Assembly (NCBI GenBank): GCA_910589095.1
Contig: CAJUSN010000001.1
Span: 1-60,409, forward strand
DNA length: 60,409 nucleotides
Direction of reading: 5' to 3'
DNA from: an uncultured Muribaculaceae bacterium
Lineage (GTDB): Bacteria > Bacteroidota > Bacteroidia > Bacteroidales > Muribaculaceae
Shown here: piece by piece, positions 1 through 8,171 of the stretch
Numbering within the stretch: position 1 is the stretch's first letter
Layout of the letters: the number at the start of each line of letters is the position of its first letter
The notes under the pieces: model-generated
What the model was told of the DNA's origin: nothing
The model's database searches: none
What the model saw: only the letters and a program-made list of their open reading frames with translations
Made by a program: the position numbers and the translations under genes

Positions 1-149
1 TACGAAAATACACTGAAAGATGGATTGACAGATGTCTTCCGACCACTATAACCCGGAGGGGCGCACCCGTCCCGACCAAGTAACAGACAGGGCGATGCAT
101 CTGCAAAAAATGCGACGCACCGCCCTGCGGTATATTAAGTTTTAGGGGA
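1..149. other. intergenic 3' flank of the MFS gene with hairpin
   Basis: No coding region is supported here. Positions 88-94 (CAGGGCG) and 121-127 (CGCCCTG) are complementary and could form a 7-bp stem around an A-rich loop just downstream of the minus-strand MFS gene. No T-run follows on the minus strand, so it is at best a weak or Rho-assisted terminator. Confidence 0.3.
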
Positions 150-1856
150 TTATTCTTCAGCGGCCACCACTTCTGCTTCCTCAGTTGCGGCTGTGGGAGT
201 GATGTTGGGTTCCTCGAGGCCGAGATGCTTGGTGCGGTCTACCACCTTGAGGATAAGTCCGAGTACCAGTGCGGCTACGCCGAGCGAAGCAAGCATTACC
301 AACGGTGCTGTGTAATTATAGCTCACTGCAGCCTGCTCGGGGGTGAGGGTACCGTTGGCAAGACCTTGTGCCACTTCAGGGTTGGTATTGTCAAGCACCT
401 TACCGATAAGCAACGGGAAGAGCCAAAGGCCAATATTCTGAATCCAGAAAATAAGAGCGTAGGCCGAACCGATGATTTTGGCATCTACCAGCTTGGGAAC
501 ACTGGGCCACAACGAGGCGGGTACCAACGAGAACGAAGCTCCGAGTACAAGGATTGTCACATATGCAATTGTAACTGAAATGGCTGTGGAGTCCTTGAAC
601 TGAGGCAAAACGAATGCAAACGTCAAGTGACAGAGGATGAGAAGCAGCGAACCGAACACGAGCATGGAAGCGGCACGGCCCTTATAATCCACGTAGTGAC
701 CGAGAATGGGTGTGATACCCACGGCGAGGAGCGGGAACACGGCAAACATGGCGGCTGCCGACTGGCTCATGTAGCCCATATAACAGTAGCCCACAAGAGC
801 CGCAACGGCAAGAGCCATAAGTGAGGCCTTCATAACTTTATTGCGCTGGAAGTTGCTGGCAAAGGCAGCGGCGGCAACAACGAGCATTATCAGATACTGC
901 ACCACAGTTGCCGAGGGGCTGGCCCAGAAACTATCCGCGGCAGGTGCAACGAAGCTGATGTTGCACTGAAGCATATTGACGGCATATTTCTGGAAGGGGA
1001 AGATAGCTGAATAGTAAAGCACACATAGCAGTGCCACCAGCCAGAACCCTCCGCTGGAAAGGATCTTGCCAAGGTCGGAAATCTTGAATGGATCATCTTT
1101 CTCCTCCTCAGCACCGGTCTGACGGTCAAGAGTACGGTCCATGAAGAAATAGACCACAAACATTATCAGTGCTATCATCAGGAGAACCACACCAAAGGCA
1201 ACGGAACGAGACACACTTACCTCACCACCAAGAGTGGCAAAAAGCGGAGAGAATATCATACAGGTAGCCACACCCAGACGGGCGAGTGCCATCTCCGATC
1301 CCATGGCGAGTGCCATTTCGCGTCCTTTGAACCATTTCACTATACCGCGGCTCACAGTGATACCGGCCATCTCAACGCCACATCCGAATATCATGAAACC
1401 TATGGCCGAAAACTTGGCCGATGCGGGCATCCCTTCATAGAAAGGTGAAACGCCAAGGTCGTCAAACACCGGTATATGGTTCAAGTGGGTGTTGAACCAC
1501 TGGTACAACGGATTCGCCTCATTGCAGAAAGCATCGGTGAGGGCATACCAATTGATGGTAGCACCCACAAGCATCACAGCACCCGAAAGGAGAGCGGTGA
1601 AGCGCACCCCCATCTTGTCCAGGATGATACCTGCAAAAATGAGGAAGAAGATAAACACATTGAGGAACGTTTCGGACCCCTGCATGGTACCGAATGCAAG
1701 TGAATCCCATCCGCGAGTCTCCTGCAGGAGATTCTTGATGGGCGAGAGTATATCCATGAAGATATACGAACAGAACATTGCAAATGCAAGCAACGCGAGC
1801 GCGGTCCAGCGCGCCCAAGCCTTGTCATTCAATGCTGCGGCAGTTGAAGTTGTCAT
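150..1856 (-). CDS. MFS transporter, substrate unknown
   Basis: This is an inner-membrane major facilitator superfamily permease of about 568 residues with roughly a dozen hydrophobic helices. It is longer than a minimal 400-residue MFS protein because of loops around residues 110-150 and the C-terminal tail. The tail is acidic and alanine-rich, ending in Glu-Glu. I chose the ATG at 1856 (MTTSTAAALN) because an upstream in-frame ATG lies inside the probable -7 promoter element at 1884-1891. The general type resembles nitrate/oxalate-formate-like MFS permeases, but no residue pattern fixes the substrate. The gene stands alone, divergent from the AI-2E permease gene. The family call is secure; the transported compound is unknown. 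Confidence 0.85.
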   Translation of the reverse strand: MTTSTAAALNDKAWARWTALALLAFAMFCSYIFMDILSPIKNLLQETRGWDSLAFGTMQGSETFLNVFIFFLIFAGIILDKMGVRFTALLSGAVMLVGATINWYALTDAFCNEANPLYQWFNTHLNHIPVFDDLGVSPFYEGMPASAKFSAIGFMIFGCGVEMAGITVSRGIVKWFKGREMALAMGSEMALARLGVATCMIFSPLFATLGGEVSVSRSVAFGVVLLMIALIMFVVYFFMDRTLDRQTGAEEEKDDPFKISDLGKILSSGGFWLVALLCVLYYSAIFPFQKYAVNMLQCNISFVAPAADSFWASPSATVVQYLIMLVVAAAAFASNFQRNKVMKASLMALAVAALVGYCYMGYMSQSAAAMFAVFPLLAVGITPILGHYVDYKGRAASMLVFGSLLLILCHLTFAFVLPQFKDSTAISVTIAYVTILVLGASFSLVPASLWPSVPKLVDAKIIGSAYALIFWIQNIGLWLFPLLIGKVLDNTNPEVAQGLANGTLTPEQAAVSYNYTAPLVMLASLGVAALVLGLILKVVDRTKHLGLEEPNITPTAATEEAEVVAAEE

Positions 1857-1883
1857 AGAAGTAATGATTGATTTATTTTGCCA

Positions 1884-1891
1884 CAAAATTA
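1884..1891 (-). promoter_or_regulatory. Bacteroidetes-type -7 element for the MFS gene
   Basis: The minus strand reads TAATTTTG, matching TAnnTTTG. The start codon at 1856 lies 27 bases downstream. No good -33 TTG is seen at the usual spacing. Confidence 0.5.
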
Positions 1892-1998
1892 CAAAAATAG
1901 TGAAACTTTTTGAAATTTTATCCTAACTTTTGAAGTAACATTCTTAGATGCAAAGCCTGAAATCCTTTCAATATGTTTCCTGAATAAGCAGTTTTTGT

Positions 1999-2006
1999 TA
2001 ATTTTG
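1999..2006 (+). promoter_or_regulatory. Bacteroidetes-type -7 element for the AI-2E permease gene
   Basis: TAATTTTG matches TAnnTTTG and lies 24 bases before the ATG at 2031. A longer in-frame reading from the TTG at 1995 would overlap this element and is therefore unlikely to be the translation start. Confidence 0.55.
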
Positions 2007-2030
2007 CAGAGAATCCACAAGTTTCAGCTT

Positions 2031-3188
2031 ATGCCCAACCGTCAACCCTTCACACTGGACCGTGTGGTCCGCATGGTGATTGCCATAGCCATAGTGTTTG
2101 GAATCATTTGGCTCATCGACATCCTGAAAGATGTGCTGCTCCCCTTCCTGGTAGCTTGCCTCATAGCCTATATATTCGAACCGTTCGTTCAACACAACCG
2201 TAAGCTGCTCAAGCTCAAAGGGCGCACTGCCGCCGTGTTCATAACGCTTTTTGAAGCGCTGTTCTTTCTTGCAGTTGTCATCTACTTCATCTCTCCCATG
2301 GTGTCGGAAGAGCTTCACCAGATGGCCGCTATAATGAAAAATTATGCGTCGTCGAAGGGCACCGTGCGCTTCCTCCCGGTGGAATTGCAGCAATTGCTGC
2401 GCGATAGTTTCGACTTCCATCATCTCAGCGAAATGCTCTCGCAGCAGGATTGGATGCCGATTATCACAGACACCCTTAAAGCCACTTGGGATGTGATCAC
2501 AAGCGGATGGAATGTGCTGCTTGGAATTGTGTCTTGGCTCATCGTGGCCCTCTATGTAGTGTTCATCATGCTTGATTACGAGCGTCTGGAGCGGGGTTAC
2601 CAGTCACTGATACCCCGTAAGATGCGCCCGATGGCCACCTCCATCACACGCGACATCGTGAACAACATGAACCGCTACTTCCGCGGCCAAGCGCTTATTG
2701 CCTTCATCGTGGGTATTCTCTTCGCCATAGGGTTCTCTATAGTAGGGCTGCCCATGGCCATTATTTTGGGTCTCTTCATCGGGCTGCTCAATCTGGTGCC
2801 TTATCTCCAGGTTATCTCCATAATCCCCACTGCCGTACTATGTCTGGTATATGCAGTTGGTGGCGGAGGCGAATTCTGGACACTGTTTTGGGAATGTGTG
2901 GCCGTCTATTGCATAGTGCAAGCCATTCAGGACCTGTTCCTCACGCCTAAAATCATGGGTAAAGCAATGGGACTGAATCCGGCCATAATCCTCCTCGCAC
3001 TCTCCGTATGGGGCACTTTGCTCGGATTCATTGGGCTTATCATAGCTCTCCCGCTCACCACTCTCCTCATATCCTATTACCGCCATTATATAGTCGAGGG
3101 CATTGACAACCGCTCCGGCGGAAAACCCGGAGCTACCCGCTCCGAGCTGGAGAATTTTGACGATGTGGTTTACGATGACAAGTTATAA
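2031..3188 (+). CDS. AI-2E family transporter (PerM/YdiK-like permease)
   Basis: This 385-residue multi-spanning inner-membrane protein has the usual AI-2E (PF01594) layout. A pair of hydrophobic helices lies near the N-terminus, followed by an amphipathic middle part (about residues 90-160). A dense set of C-terminal helices then contains the recognisable LxxLNLVPYLQ-type and MGxxMGLNP segments. Family members export small molecules or act as ion-coupled antiporters, and the name does not show that autoinducer-2 is the substrate. The start is the ATG at 2031, downstream of a good promoter element. The gene converges on mltG with only 25 bases between the stops. The family is clear and the substrate is not. 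Confidence 0.88.
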   Translation: MPNRQPFTLDRVVRMVIAIAIVFGIIWLIDILKDVLLPFLVACLIAYIFEPFVQHNRKLLKLKGRTAAVFITLFEALFFLAVVIYFISPMVSEELHQMAAIMKNYASSKGTVRFLPVELQQLLRDSFDFHHLSEMLSQQDWMPIITDTLKATWDVITSGWNVLLGIVSWLIVALYVVFIMLDYERLERGYQSLIPRKMRPMATSITRDIVNNMNRYFRGQALIAFIVGILFAIGFSIVGLPMAIILGLFIGLLNLVPYLQVISIIPTAVLCLVYAVGGGGEFWTLFWECVAVYCIVQAIQDLFLTPKIMGKAMGLNPAIILLALSVWGTLLGFIGLIIALPLTTLLISYYRHYIVEGIDNRSGGKPGATRSELENFDDVVYDDKL

Positions 3189-3213
3189 AAACGGTTAATA
3201 CACTGTATCCGCA

Positions 3214-4299
3214 TCAGTGTATGTTGCGGCGGTCAAGCTCGGCTTGATATCGGCGTGCATTGGCCATGTGCGTCCCGTAGTCTACTGCGAAATTGTGGTA
3301 GCCCGAAAAGTCCTCCTTGGCACACATGTACAAATAATCGTGAGCCGGAGCATTCAGCACTGCGTCGATCGACTGCTTGGTAGCTATGCGTATAGGTCCA
3401 GGCGGAAGTCCGGGATTGCGGTAGGTATTGTAGGGCGACTCCGTGCGCAACATATCATTCGTGATACGCTTGATTGAGAAATCACCTATGGCAAATTTCA
3501 CCGTAGGATCGGCTTGGAGCGGCATCTTCTTGGCTATACGATTGAGATACAGGCGTGCCACTTTGGGACGCTCATCGCTCATAGCAGTTTCCTCCTCAAT
3601 GATAGATGCCACCGTTGCTACCTGCTCGGGAGTCAGCCCAAGCGCTTTCGCTTTGCTACGGCGCTCGGGAGTCCAAAACTTCTCACGATAATCATATAGC
3701 TTCTTTATAACAGCATCCGGAGTGGTACCCCAGTAGAATTCGTAAGTATCCGGAAGGAAAGCTGCCGGAAAGGTAGCCTCATTGAATCCCTCAGGAATCA
3801 GCACCGAATCCAACGCCGCAATAAAATCATCGGGCGTAAACTCAAGATTCTTGGCCACCGCTTCGGCCATCTGGTCAAGTGTTCTCACACTGTTCCATCG
3901 CACCTTTACCGGTGTTTGCCGTCCGCGCGATATGCGCCTCGCCGTTGACCATACCGTCTGGCCCGGTTCCACCAGATAAGCTCCGCGAGCCACGGAAGGC
4001 GAACTTCCCATCATGGCCCACAAATCAGCCACCCGGTTCCCCTCATCCATTCCCAATCGCGTTTGTAGCGAATCGCGCACACTGCGGTCAGAGGCTCCAC
4101 CGGGGATATAGACCCACACGGCCTCTCCTTTGTGAGTACGCAGACAAAGGTTCGATACAATGATGGCTCCTGAGATCAGAATCACCGCGGCCACACACAC
4201 CAACACAAACCAGGTGCGCTTATAGAACGGTCGCTTGTCTTTTGCCGACTTGCGCCCACGTCCTTTCTTATTTGTTGTTTTTGTTGTTGTTTTTGCCAT
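3214..4299 (-). CDS. mltG: endolytic peptidoglycan transglycosylase MltG
   Basis: MltG cleaves nascent glycan strands at the membrane and sets their length. The 361-residue protein starts with a short Lys/Arg/Thr-rich cytoplasmic tail, then one transmembrane helix (about residues 30-52), then a periplasmic YceG domain. The catalytic glutamate sits in ASIIEEETA, equivalent to the ASIVEKET motif of Escherichia coli MltG. Further family motifs (ADPTVKFA, PYNTYRNPGLPPGPI, GYHNFA) follow in order. The ATG at 4299 is preferred over an upstream in-frame ATG at 4311 because that one overlaps a -7 promoter element. The length is typical for the family. Confidence 0.95.
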   Translation of the reverse strand: MAKTTTKTTNKKGRGRKSAKDKRPFYKRTWFVLVCVAAVILISGAIIVSNLCLRTHKGEAVWVYIPGGASDRSVRDSLQTRLGMDEGNRVADLWAMMGSSPSVARGAYLVEPGQTVWSTARRISRGRQTPVKVRWNSVRTLDQMAEAVAKNLEFTPDDFIAALDSVLIPEGFNEATFPAAFLPDTYEFYWGTTPDAVIKKLYDYREKFWTPERRSKAKALGLTPEQVATVASIIEEETAMSDERPKVARLYLNRIAKKMPLQADPTVKFAIGDFSIKRITNDMLRTESPYNTYRNPGLPPGPIRIATKQSIDAVLNAPAHDYLYMCAKEDFSGYHNFAVDYGTHMANARRYQAELDRRNIH

Positions 4300-4308
4300 A
4301 ATCAATTG

Positions 4309-4316
4309 CAAATTTA
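4309..4316 (-). promoter_or_regulatory. -7 element for mltG
   Basis: The minus strand reads TAAATTTG. The element ends ten bases before the ATG at 4299, so a transcript from it would have a leader of only a few bases. Confidence 0.45.
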
Positions 4317-4349
4317 CTAACTAAATTTTTCAAGAAAAAGATTTATTGC

Positions 4350-4357
4350 TAATTTTG
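4350..4357 (+). promoter_or_regulatory. -7 element for the lipoprotein gene
   Basis: TAATTTTG lies 40 bases upstream of the ATG at 4398 and is divergent from the mltG element. Confidence 0.5.
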
Positions 4358-4397
4358 TGGGCAAAACCATCCGTTGCAGAATCAAACGAACATTGTA

Positions 4398-4931
4398 ATG
4401 AAACGAATATACCCTTTCCTGCCGGTGGCCGCATGTGTGCTCCTCGCAGCCTCCGCTTGTTCCAACAGCAAGTCCGACTCTACACAGGCTCAGATCGAAG
4501 CCATTGATGTGAGCCAGTTTACAGGCTCCAACGCCGTGTCCTCCTCCCGGACTATCGACTCCCTGGCTTTACAGGCCGATTTTCTCACACCGGACCAAAG
4601 TGTCGGAGTGCTCGTAGGACTCAGCGAAATAGTAAAAAACAAGCAAGGCAACGAGCGATATGAGTACATGCGTAAATTCGTGGACACCTACGACATCATC
4701 TCTTCGCGAGGTGACGAATTCGCACAGGCCCTTTCATCGTCCAAGTCTTCCACCGGAATAGACCTCCCGGCCATGTTCGCTCAATATCGCGATGTGCTTA
4801 ACGACGAAGCCGATGATGGCACCACTTTCGAGGATGGCGACCAAGGGGCCACAAACGTACCGACTCAAAAGGAAGCGCCTGCTGAAACAAAAACAGAGGA
4901 AACTCCTGCTCCGGCCGATTCCGTCAAGTAA
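4398..4931 (+). CDS. predicted lipoprotein, unknown function
   Basis: This 177-residue protein has a lipoprotein signal: a basic start (MKR), a hydrophobic core and a lipobox ending in ASAC at about residue 22. It should therefore be processed by signal peptidase II and anchored in the envelope. The mature part is hydrophilic and Ser/Asp-rich, and the last 40 residues are rich in Glu, Thr, Pro and Ala and probably unstructured. I recognise no domain. The upstream in-frame ATG at 4374 would put eight polar residues ahead of the signal, so the ATG at 4398 is preferred. The OmpA-family gene starts 65 bases downstream in the same direction, so the two may be cotranscribed. Confidence 0.75.
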   Translation: MKRIYPFLPVAACVLLAASACSNSKSDSTQAQIEAIDVSQFTGSNAVSSSRTIDSLALQADFLTPDQSVGVLVGLSEIVKNKQGNERYEYMRKFVDTYDIISSRGDEFAQALSSSKSSTGIDLPAMFAQYRDVLNDEADDGTTFEDGDQGATNVPTQKEAPAETKTEETPAPADSVK

Positions 4932-4996
4932 CCACTCTTGCCCCTCTTTTTCAATTTGCATAACCAAATCATCAATATTCCTAATCATCACATAAC

Positions 4997-6163
4997 ATGA
5001 TGCGTAAAACTCTGATCACACTCTCACTCGCGGCCGCCGCGATTTCAGCGCAGGCTCAGCAAGTGATAGCAACACCCCGCTTCGACAGCAACTGGTCGGT
5101 TGGCCTCGATGGCGGTGTTACCACACCCATGGCCCATGGCCACGCCTTCTTCGGCGATATGCGCGCACTCATAGGCGCACACGTGCAGAAACAGATTTCA
5201 CCCGCCTTCGGAGTAGGTGTTGAGGCCACTTTCGGTATCAACACTTCGTCATGGTACGGCTGGAAGCAGTCCACTGCCTTTGATAATTCCTATGTAGGTG
5301 TGTATGGGGCTGTAAACCTCATGAATCTGTTCGGTGGCTACCGTTGCGCTCCACGTGTTTTTGAAATAGAACTGGTGGGTGGCGCCGGATGGGGCCATGA
5401 CTACACCAACAACGGCCCCAACGAAAACTATGGGTTGCCCGATGCGAACTACTTCGCAACCAAAGCCGGCTTCAACTTCAACTTCAATGTAAACAATCAC
5501 GTCACCCTGTCACTGAAACCTTACATGGGTTGGAACATGACCGGAAGCCGCTACGAAGGAAACCTCGACATTGCAGGAACATCAGCCGGCTACACACGCA
5601 AGCTCGCCACTTTCAACTGCCTTGTGGGCGTGACTTACAATTTCGGTCCGCGATTCACCTGCGTCACTCCCGGCAATGGCGACGAAGCCGCGCGCCTGAA
5701 TGAAGAGATCAACCGTCTGCGCGCCGACATCGCTGCGTGCAACGCCGCCACTGCTGCCGCTGCTGCAACTGCAGCCGATCTGGCAAATCAGCTCCAAGCC
5801 TGCAAAAACCGCAAGCCCGAAGTTGTAAAAGAGGTTAACAATAATCTCCAGAGCGTGCGCTATATTTTCTATAAAGTGGGCAGTTCCGTAATAACTCCTG
5901 ACCAGATGCCCAACGTGGAAATGGTGGCATCCTATATGAACCATCACAAGGACTCACGCGTCCTTGTCAAGGGTTATGCATCGCAGGATGGAAACCTTGA
6001 CTTCAACATCAAGCTTGCCCAAGCTCGTGCCGAATCAGTGAAAAACGCGCTTGTGAGCAAATATGGCATCAAGGCATCACGCATCCAGGCCGAAGGCGAA
6101 GGTGTGGGCCACATGTTCAGCGAAAACGACTGGAATCGCGTTTCAATCTGTACTCTTGACTGA
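4997..6163 (+). CDS. OmpA-family outer membrane protein
   Basis: The 388-residue protein starts with a cleavable signal peptide (ending near AQAQQ, residue 20). An N-terminal part of about 200 residues follows, with alternating aromatic and glycine-rich strands consistent with an eight-stranded beta barrel. Next comes an Ala-rich coiled-coil stretch (about residues 230-270, beginning ARLNEEINRLRADI). A C-terminal OmpA/MotB-like domain (about residues 285-388) ends the protein, with the typical VLVKGYASQDG and LAQARAESVKNAL motifs and an AEGEG turn. This domain normally binds peptidoglycan, so the protein probably tethers the outer membrane to the wall. Two adjacent ATGs (4997 and 5000) are both plausible starts. 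A strong terminator follows. Confidence 0.9.
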   Translation: MMRKTLITLSLAAAAISAQAQQVIATPRFDSNWSVGLDGGVTTPMAHGHAFFGDMRALIGAHVQKQISPAFGVGVEATFGINTSSWYGWKQSTAFDNSYVGVYGAVNLMNLFGGYRCAPRVFEIELVGGAGWGHDYTNNGPNENYGLPDANYFATKAGFNFNFNVNNHVTLSLKPYMGWNMTGSRYEGNLDIAGTSAGYTRKLATFNCLVGVTYNFGPRFTCVTPGNGDEAARLNEEINRLRADIAACNAATAAAAATAADLANQLQACKNRKPEVVKEVNNNLQSVRYIFYKVGSSVITPDQMPNVEMVASYMNHHKDSRVLVKGYASQDGNLDFNIKLAQARAESVKNALVSKYGIKASRIQAEGEGVGHMFSENDWNRVSICTLD

Positions 6164-6187
6164 CAAACCGATTCCTCATCCCCATAT

Positions 6188-6232
6188 TTCATCCCGGCTC
6201 CGCGCAATGTGACGGCCGGGATGAACTTTTTT
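6188..6232 (+). terminator. rho-independent terminator after the OmpA-family gene
   Basis: A perfect 11-bp stem pairs 6188-6198 (TTCATCCCGGC) with 6215-6225 (GCCGGGATGAA), and a six-T run at 6227-6232 follows. Confidence 0.85.
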
Positions 6233-6281
6233 CCCCTCCCGGGTGTTCTCCAAGCAGTAAGTATTCATAAATTCATCACAA

Positions 6282-8087
6282 ATGCGCCATTTCATCTCAG
6301 TAGCCGCAGCTGTAATGCTCGGCTCATTTACCATACTGACTGCGGAAGCAAAAAATAAAAAGCATCCGTCGCCCTCGCCAAGCACTATTGTCGAGGCGCT
6401 TAGCAATGTGGAATGTTATCATGCCACAGCTGAGTTCAATGTGACAATGCCCCAGCTCAACGACGATGTGGTCTATCGTCTTGACCTCATCCAACGGTCC
6501 GCCCCCTCCGACTCTCTTCTCTCATGCTCTTACCTGATTGACTGGACTCTTACCACACGTGAGGACCCGGTGAAAGGCTTTTCAGCCTATTATGACGGTA
6601 ATCACTACCGATACGGCGGAGAACGCCTGCAGGAGTACCACATGAAGTGGGATCCCGCACCTTTCACAACCCGTACCTCCGGCCCCGGATCCGTGACTGG
6701 AGTGCAACGCACCGCACAGTTCGCCAACCTGCTTCCTGCCACTCTTGCCGAGGAACTGGAGCGCATCATGAAGAGCGATTCCTACAGTGTGGTCATGCAC
6801 CCAGACACAATCATAGGCGGGGAACGTTGCGTGGCATTGGAAGCCGTGATGGAACTCAACGGTGTTACTGCCATGGAGGCAACCTATGCTTTTTCACCCC
6901 GCACTCTGATGCCACTCAGCATCTGCTTCGAGAACAATCCCGGCTCCATAAGTGAACAAACCGTCAATGTGAAATACCTTACCACTGACCTATCGGAGAA
7001 ATGCGAGCCGATTTCAGAACAATGGCTCATGCAGCGTTACACCGGAGTATTCGAAAACTTCCGCGAAAGCAATTTCCGCATCGAAAACCTTCCCGGCACC
7101 CGCATGCCCGGCTTCGCACTCCCAACCACAACGGGCGAACGCTACCAGCGTCGATCGGCCGACTCTTTCGCCACCCCCACCATCATAGCTCTTCTCGATG
7201 CCTCCCAAGGTTATACTGCCTCTGTAGTCGAGGCTTTGCGACAAGCAGTCGACGCCCTGCCCTACAACGCTGACCTCATAATGGCTTTCGTTGACAAGCA
7301 TGTCGACGCCATTGAAGAGACAGTCCCCTCTATCCGTCCCGGAGAGCATCTGCTCATGAGCGCGAAACCGCTAACACGCGATTGCGGAGCAGCATCATTA
7401 CCGGCAGTGATTTTGGCCGATGCAACCGGCACGGTAAGAAATGTCATCGTTGGCTACAACAATGACCTTGCATCAGATGTTATACAGAAAATGGCTCTGA
7501 TTCCTGCCTCCGGAAATGCACCCGAGGCGGCCTCGGATAATGAAATTACAAACACAGACAATACTATTAATTCCCCTATGGAAACAGTACATTTCAAAGG
7601 ACAGACATGCCACACCTACGGCAATTTACCCTCAGTAGGTACCCAAGCCCCCCAGTTCAATCTCGCAGCCGCCGATCTCTCGGCCGTAAAATCTGACGAT
7701 TACAAGGGCAAGAACATAGTACTCAATATTTTCCCCAGCCTTGACACTGAAGTGTGCGCACGCAGCGTTCGCCGTTTCAACGAAGAGGCAGGCAAACTGG
7801 ACAACACGGCTGTCATATGCGTTTCTCAGGACCTTCCTTTCGCCATGAGCCGCTTCTGCACCATCGAAGGTCTGAAAAATGTCATTCCTGCGTCAGCATT
7901 CCGTTCGCCCCAGTTCGGTGAAAAATATGGCGTTATGCTGGTTGACGGTCCCCTTGCAGGACTCCTCACCCGCGCCGTCATAATCATCGGTCCGGACGGA
8001 ACCGTGAAGTACCGCGATCTGGTCAACGAAATCACCGATGAACCTGACTACGAAGCAGCCATCCGTGTACTTGAAGGCAAGTATTAA
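6282..8087 (+). CDS. secreted protein fused to a complete thiol peroxidase (Tpx) domain
   Basis: This 601-residue polypeptide has a signal peptide (about residues 1-24). Residues 30-250 form a beta-rich region that loosely resembles LolA-like folds. Residues 270-410 look like a thioredoxin fold (PGFALP near its start, LPAVILADATGTVRN near its end) but have no CxxC pair. After a polar linker comes a full thiol peroxidase domain (residues 433-601). It carries the peroxidatic Cys492 in PSLDTEVC and the resolving Cys526 in LPFAMSRFC, both as in classical Tpx, which reduces hydroperoxides with thioredoxin. The domain starts at an in-frame Met (position 7578) and has exactly the size of free-standing Tpx (169 residues), so internal initiation is possible. 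I see no stop or frameshift in between. Strong terminators flank the gene, so it is monocistronic. The Tpx call is secure; the role of the N-terminal part is unknown. Confidence 0.85.
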   Translation: MRHFISVAAAVMLGSFTILTAEAKNKKHPSPSPSTIVEALSNVECYHATAEFNVTMPQLNDDVVYRLDLIQRSAPSDSLLSCSYLIDWTLTTREDPVKGFSAYYDGNHYRYGGERLQEYHMKWDPAPFTTRTSGPGSVTGVQRTAQFANLLPATLAEELERIMKSDSYSVVMHPDTIIGGERCVALEAVMELNGVTAMEATYAFSPRTLMPLSICFENNPGSISEQTVNVKYLTTDLSEKCEPISEQWLMQRYTGVFENFRESNFRIENLPGTRMPGFALPTTTGERYQRRSADSFATPTIIALLDASQGYTASVVEALRQAVDALPYNADLIMAFVDKHVDAIEETVPSIRPGEHLLMSAKPLTRDCGAASLPAVILADATGTVRNVIVGYNNDLASDVIQKMALIPASGNAPEAASDNEITNTDNTINSPMETVHFKGQTCHTYGNLPSVGTQAPQFNLAAADLSAVKSDDYKGKNIVLNIFPSLDTEVCARSVRRFNEEAGKLDNTAVICVSQDLPFAMSRFCTIEGLKNVIPASAFRSPQFGEKYGVMLVDGPLAGLLTRAVIIIGPDGTVKYRDLVNEITDEPDYEAAIRVLEGKY

Positions 8088-8111
8088 ACTCCCATATCTT
8101 TAGTGAATGCA

Positions 8112-8152
8112 AGCAGCCCGCATCTCTCCGGATGCGGGCTGCTATATTTTTC
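8112..8152 (+). terminator. rho-independent terminator after the Tpx fusion
   Basis: A perfect 12-bp GC-rich stem pairs 8112-8123 with 8132-8143, has an 8-base loop, and is followed by a T-rich stretch (TATATTTTT). The hairpin lies between convergent genes. Confidence 0.85.
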
Positions 8153-8171
8153 CAAGACAGCTACAAACGAA

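Noticed and set aside
1489..1926. 145-codon plus-strand frame antisense to the MFS gene
   Set aside because: It is a shadow of the clear minus-strand MFS gene and has no recognisable domain.
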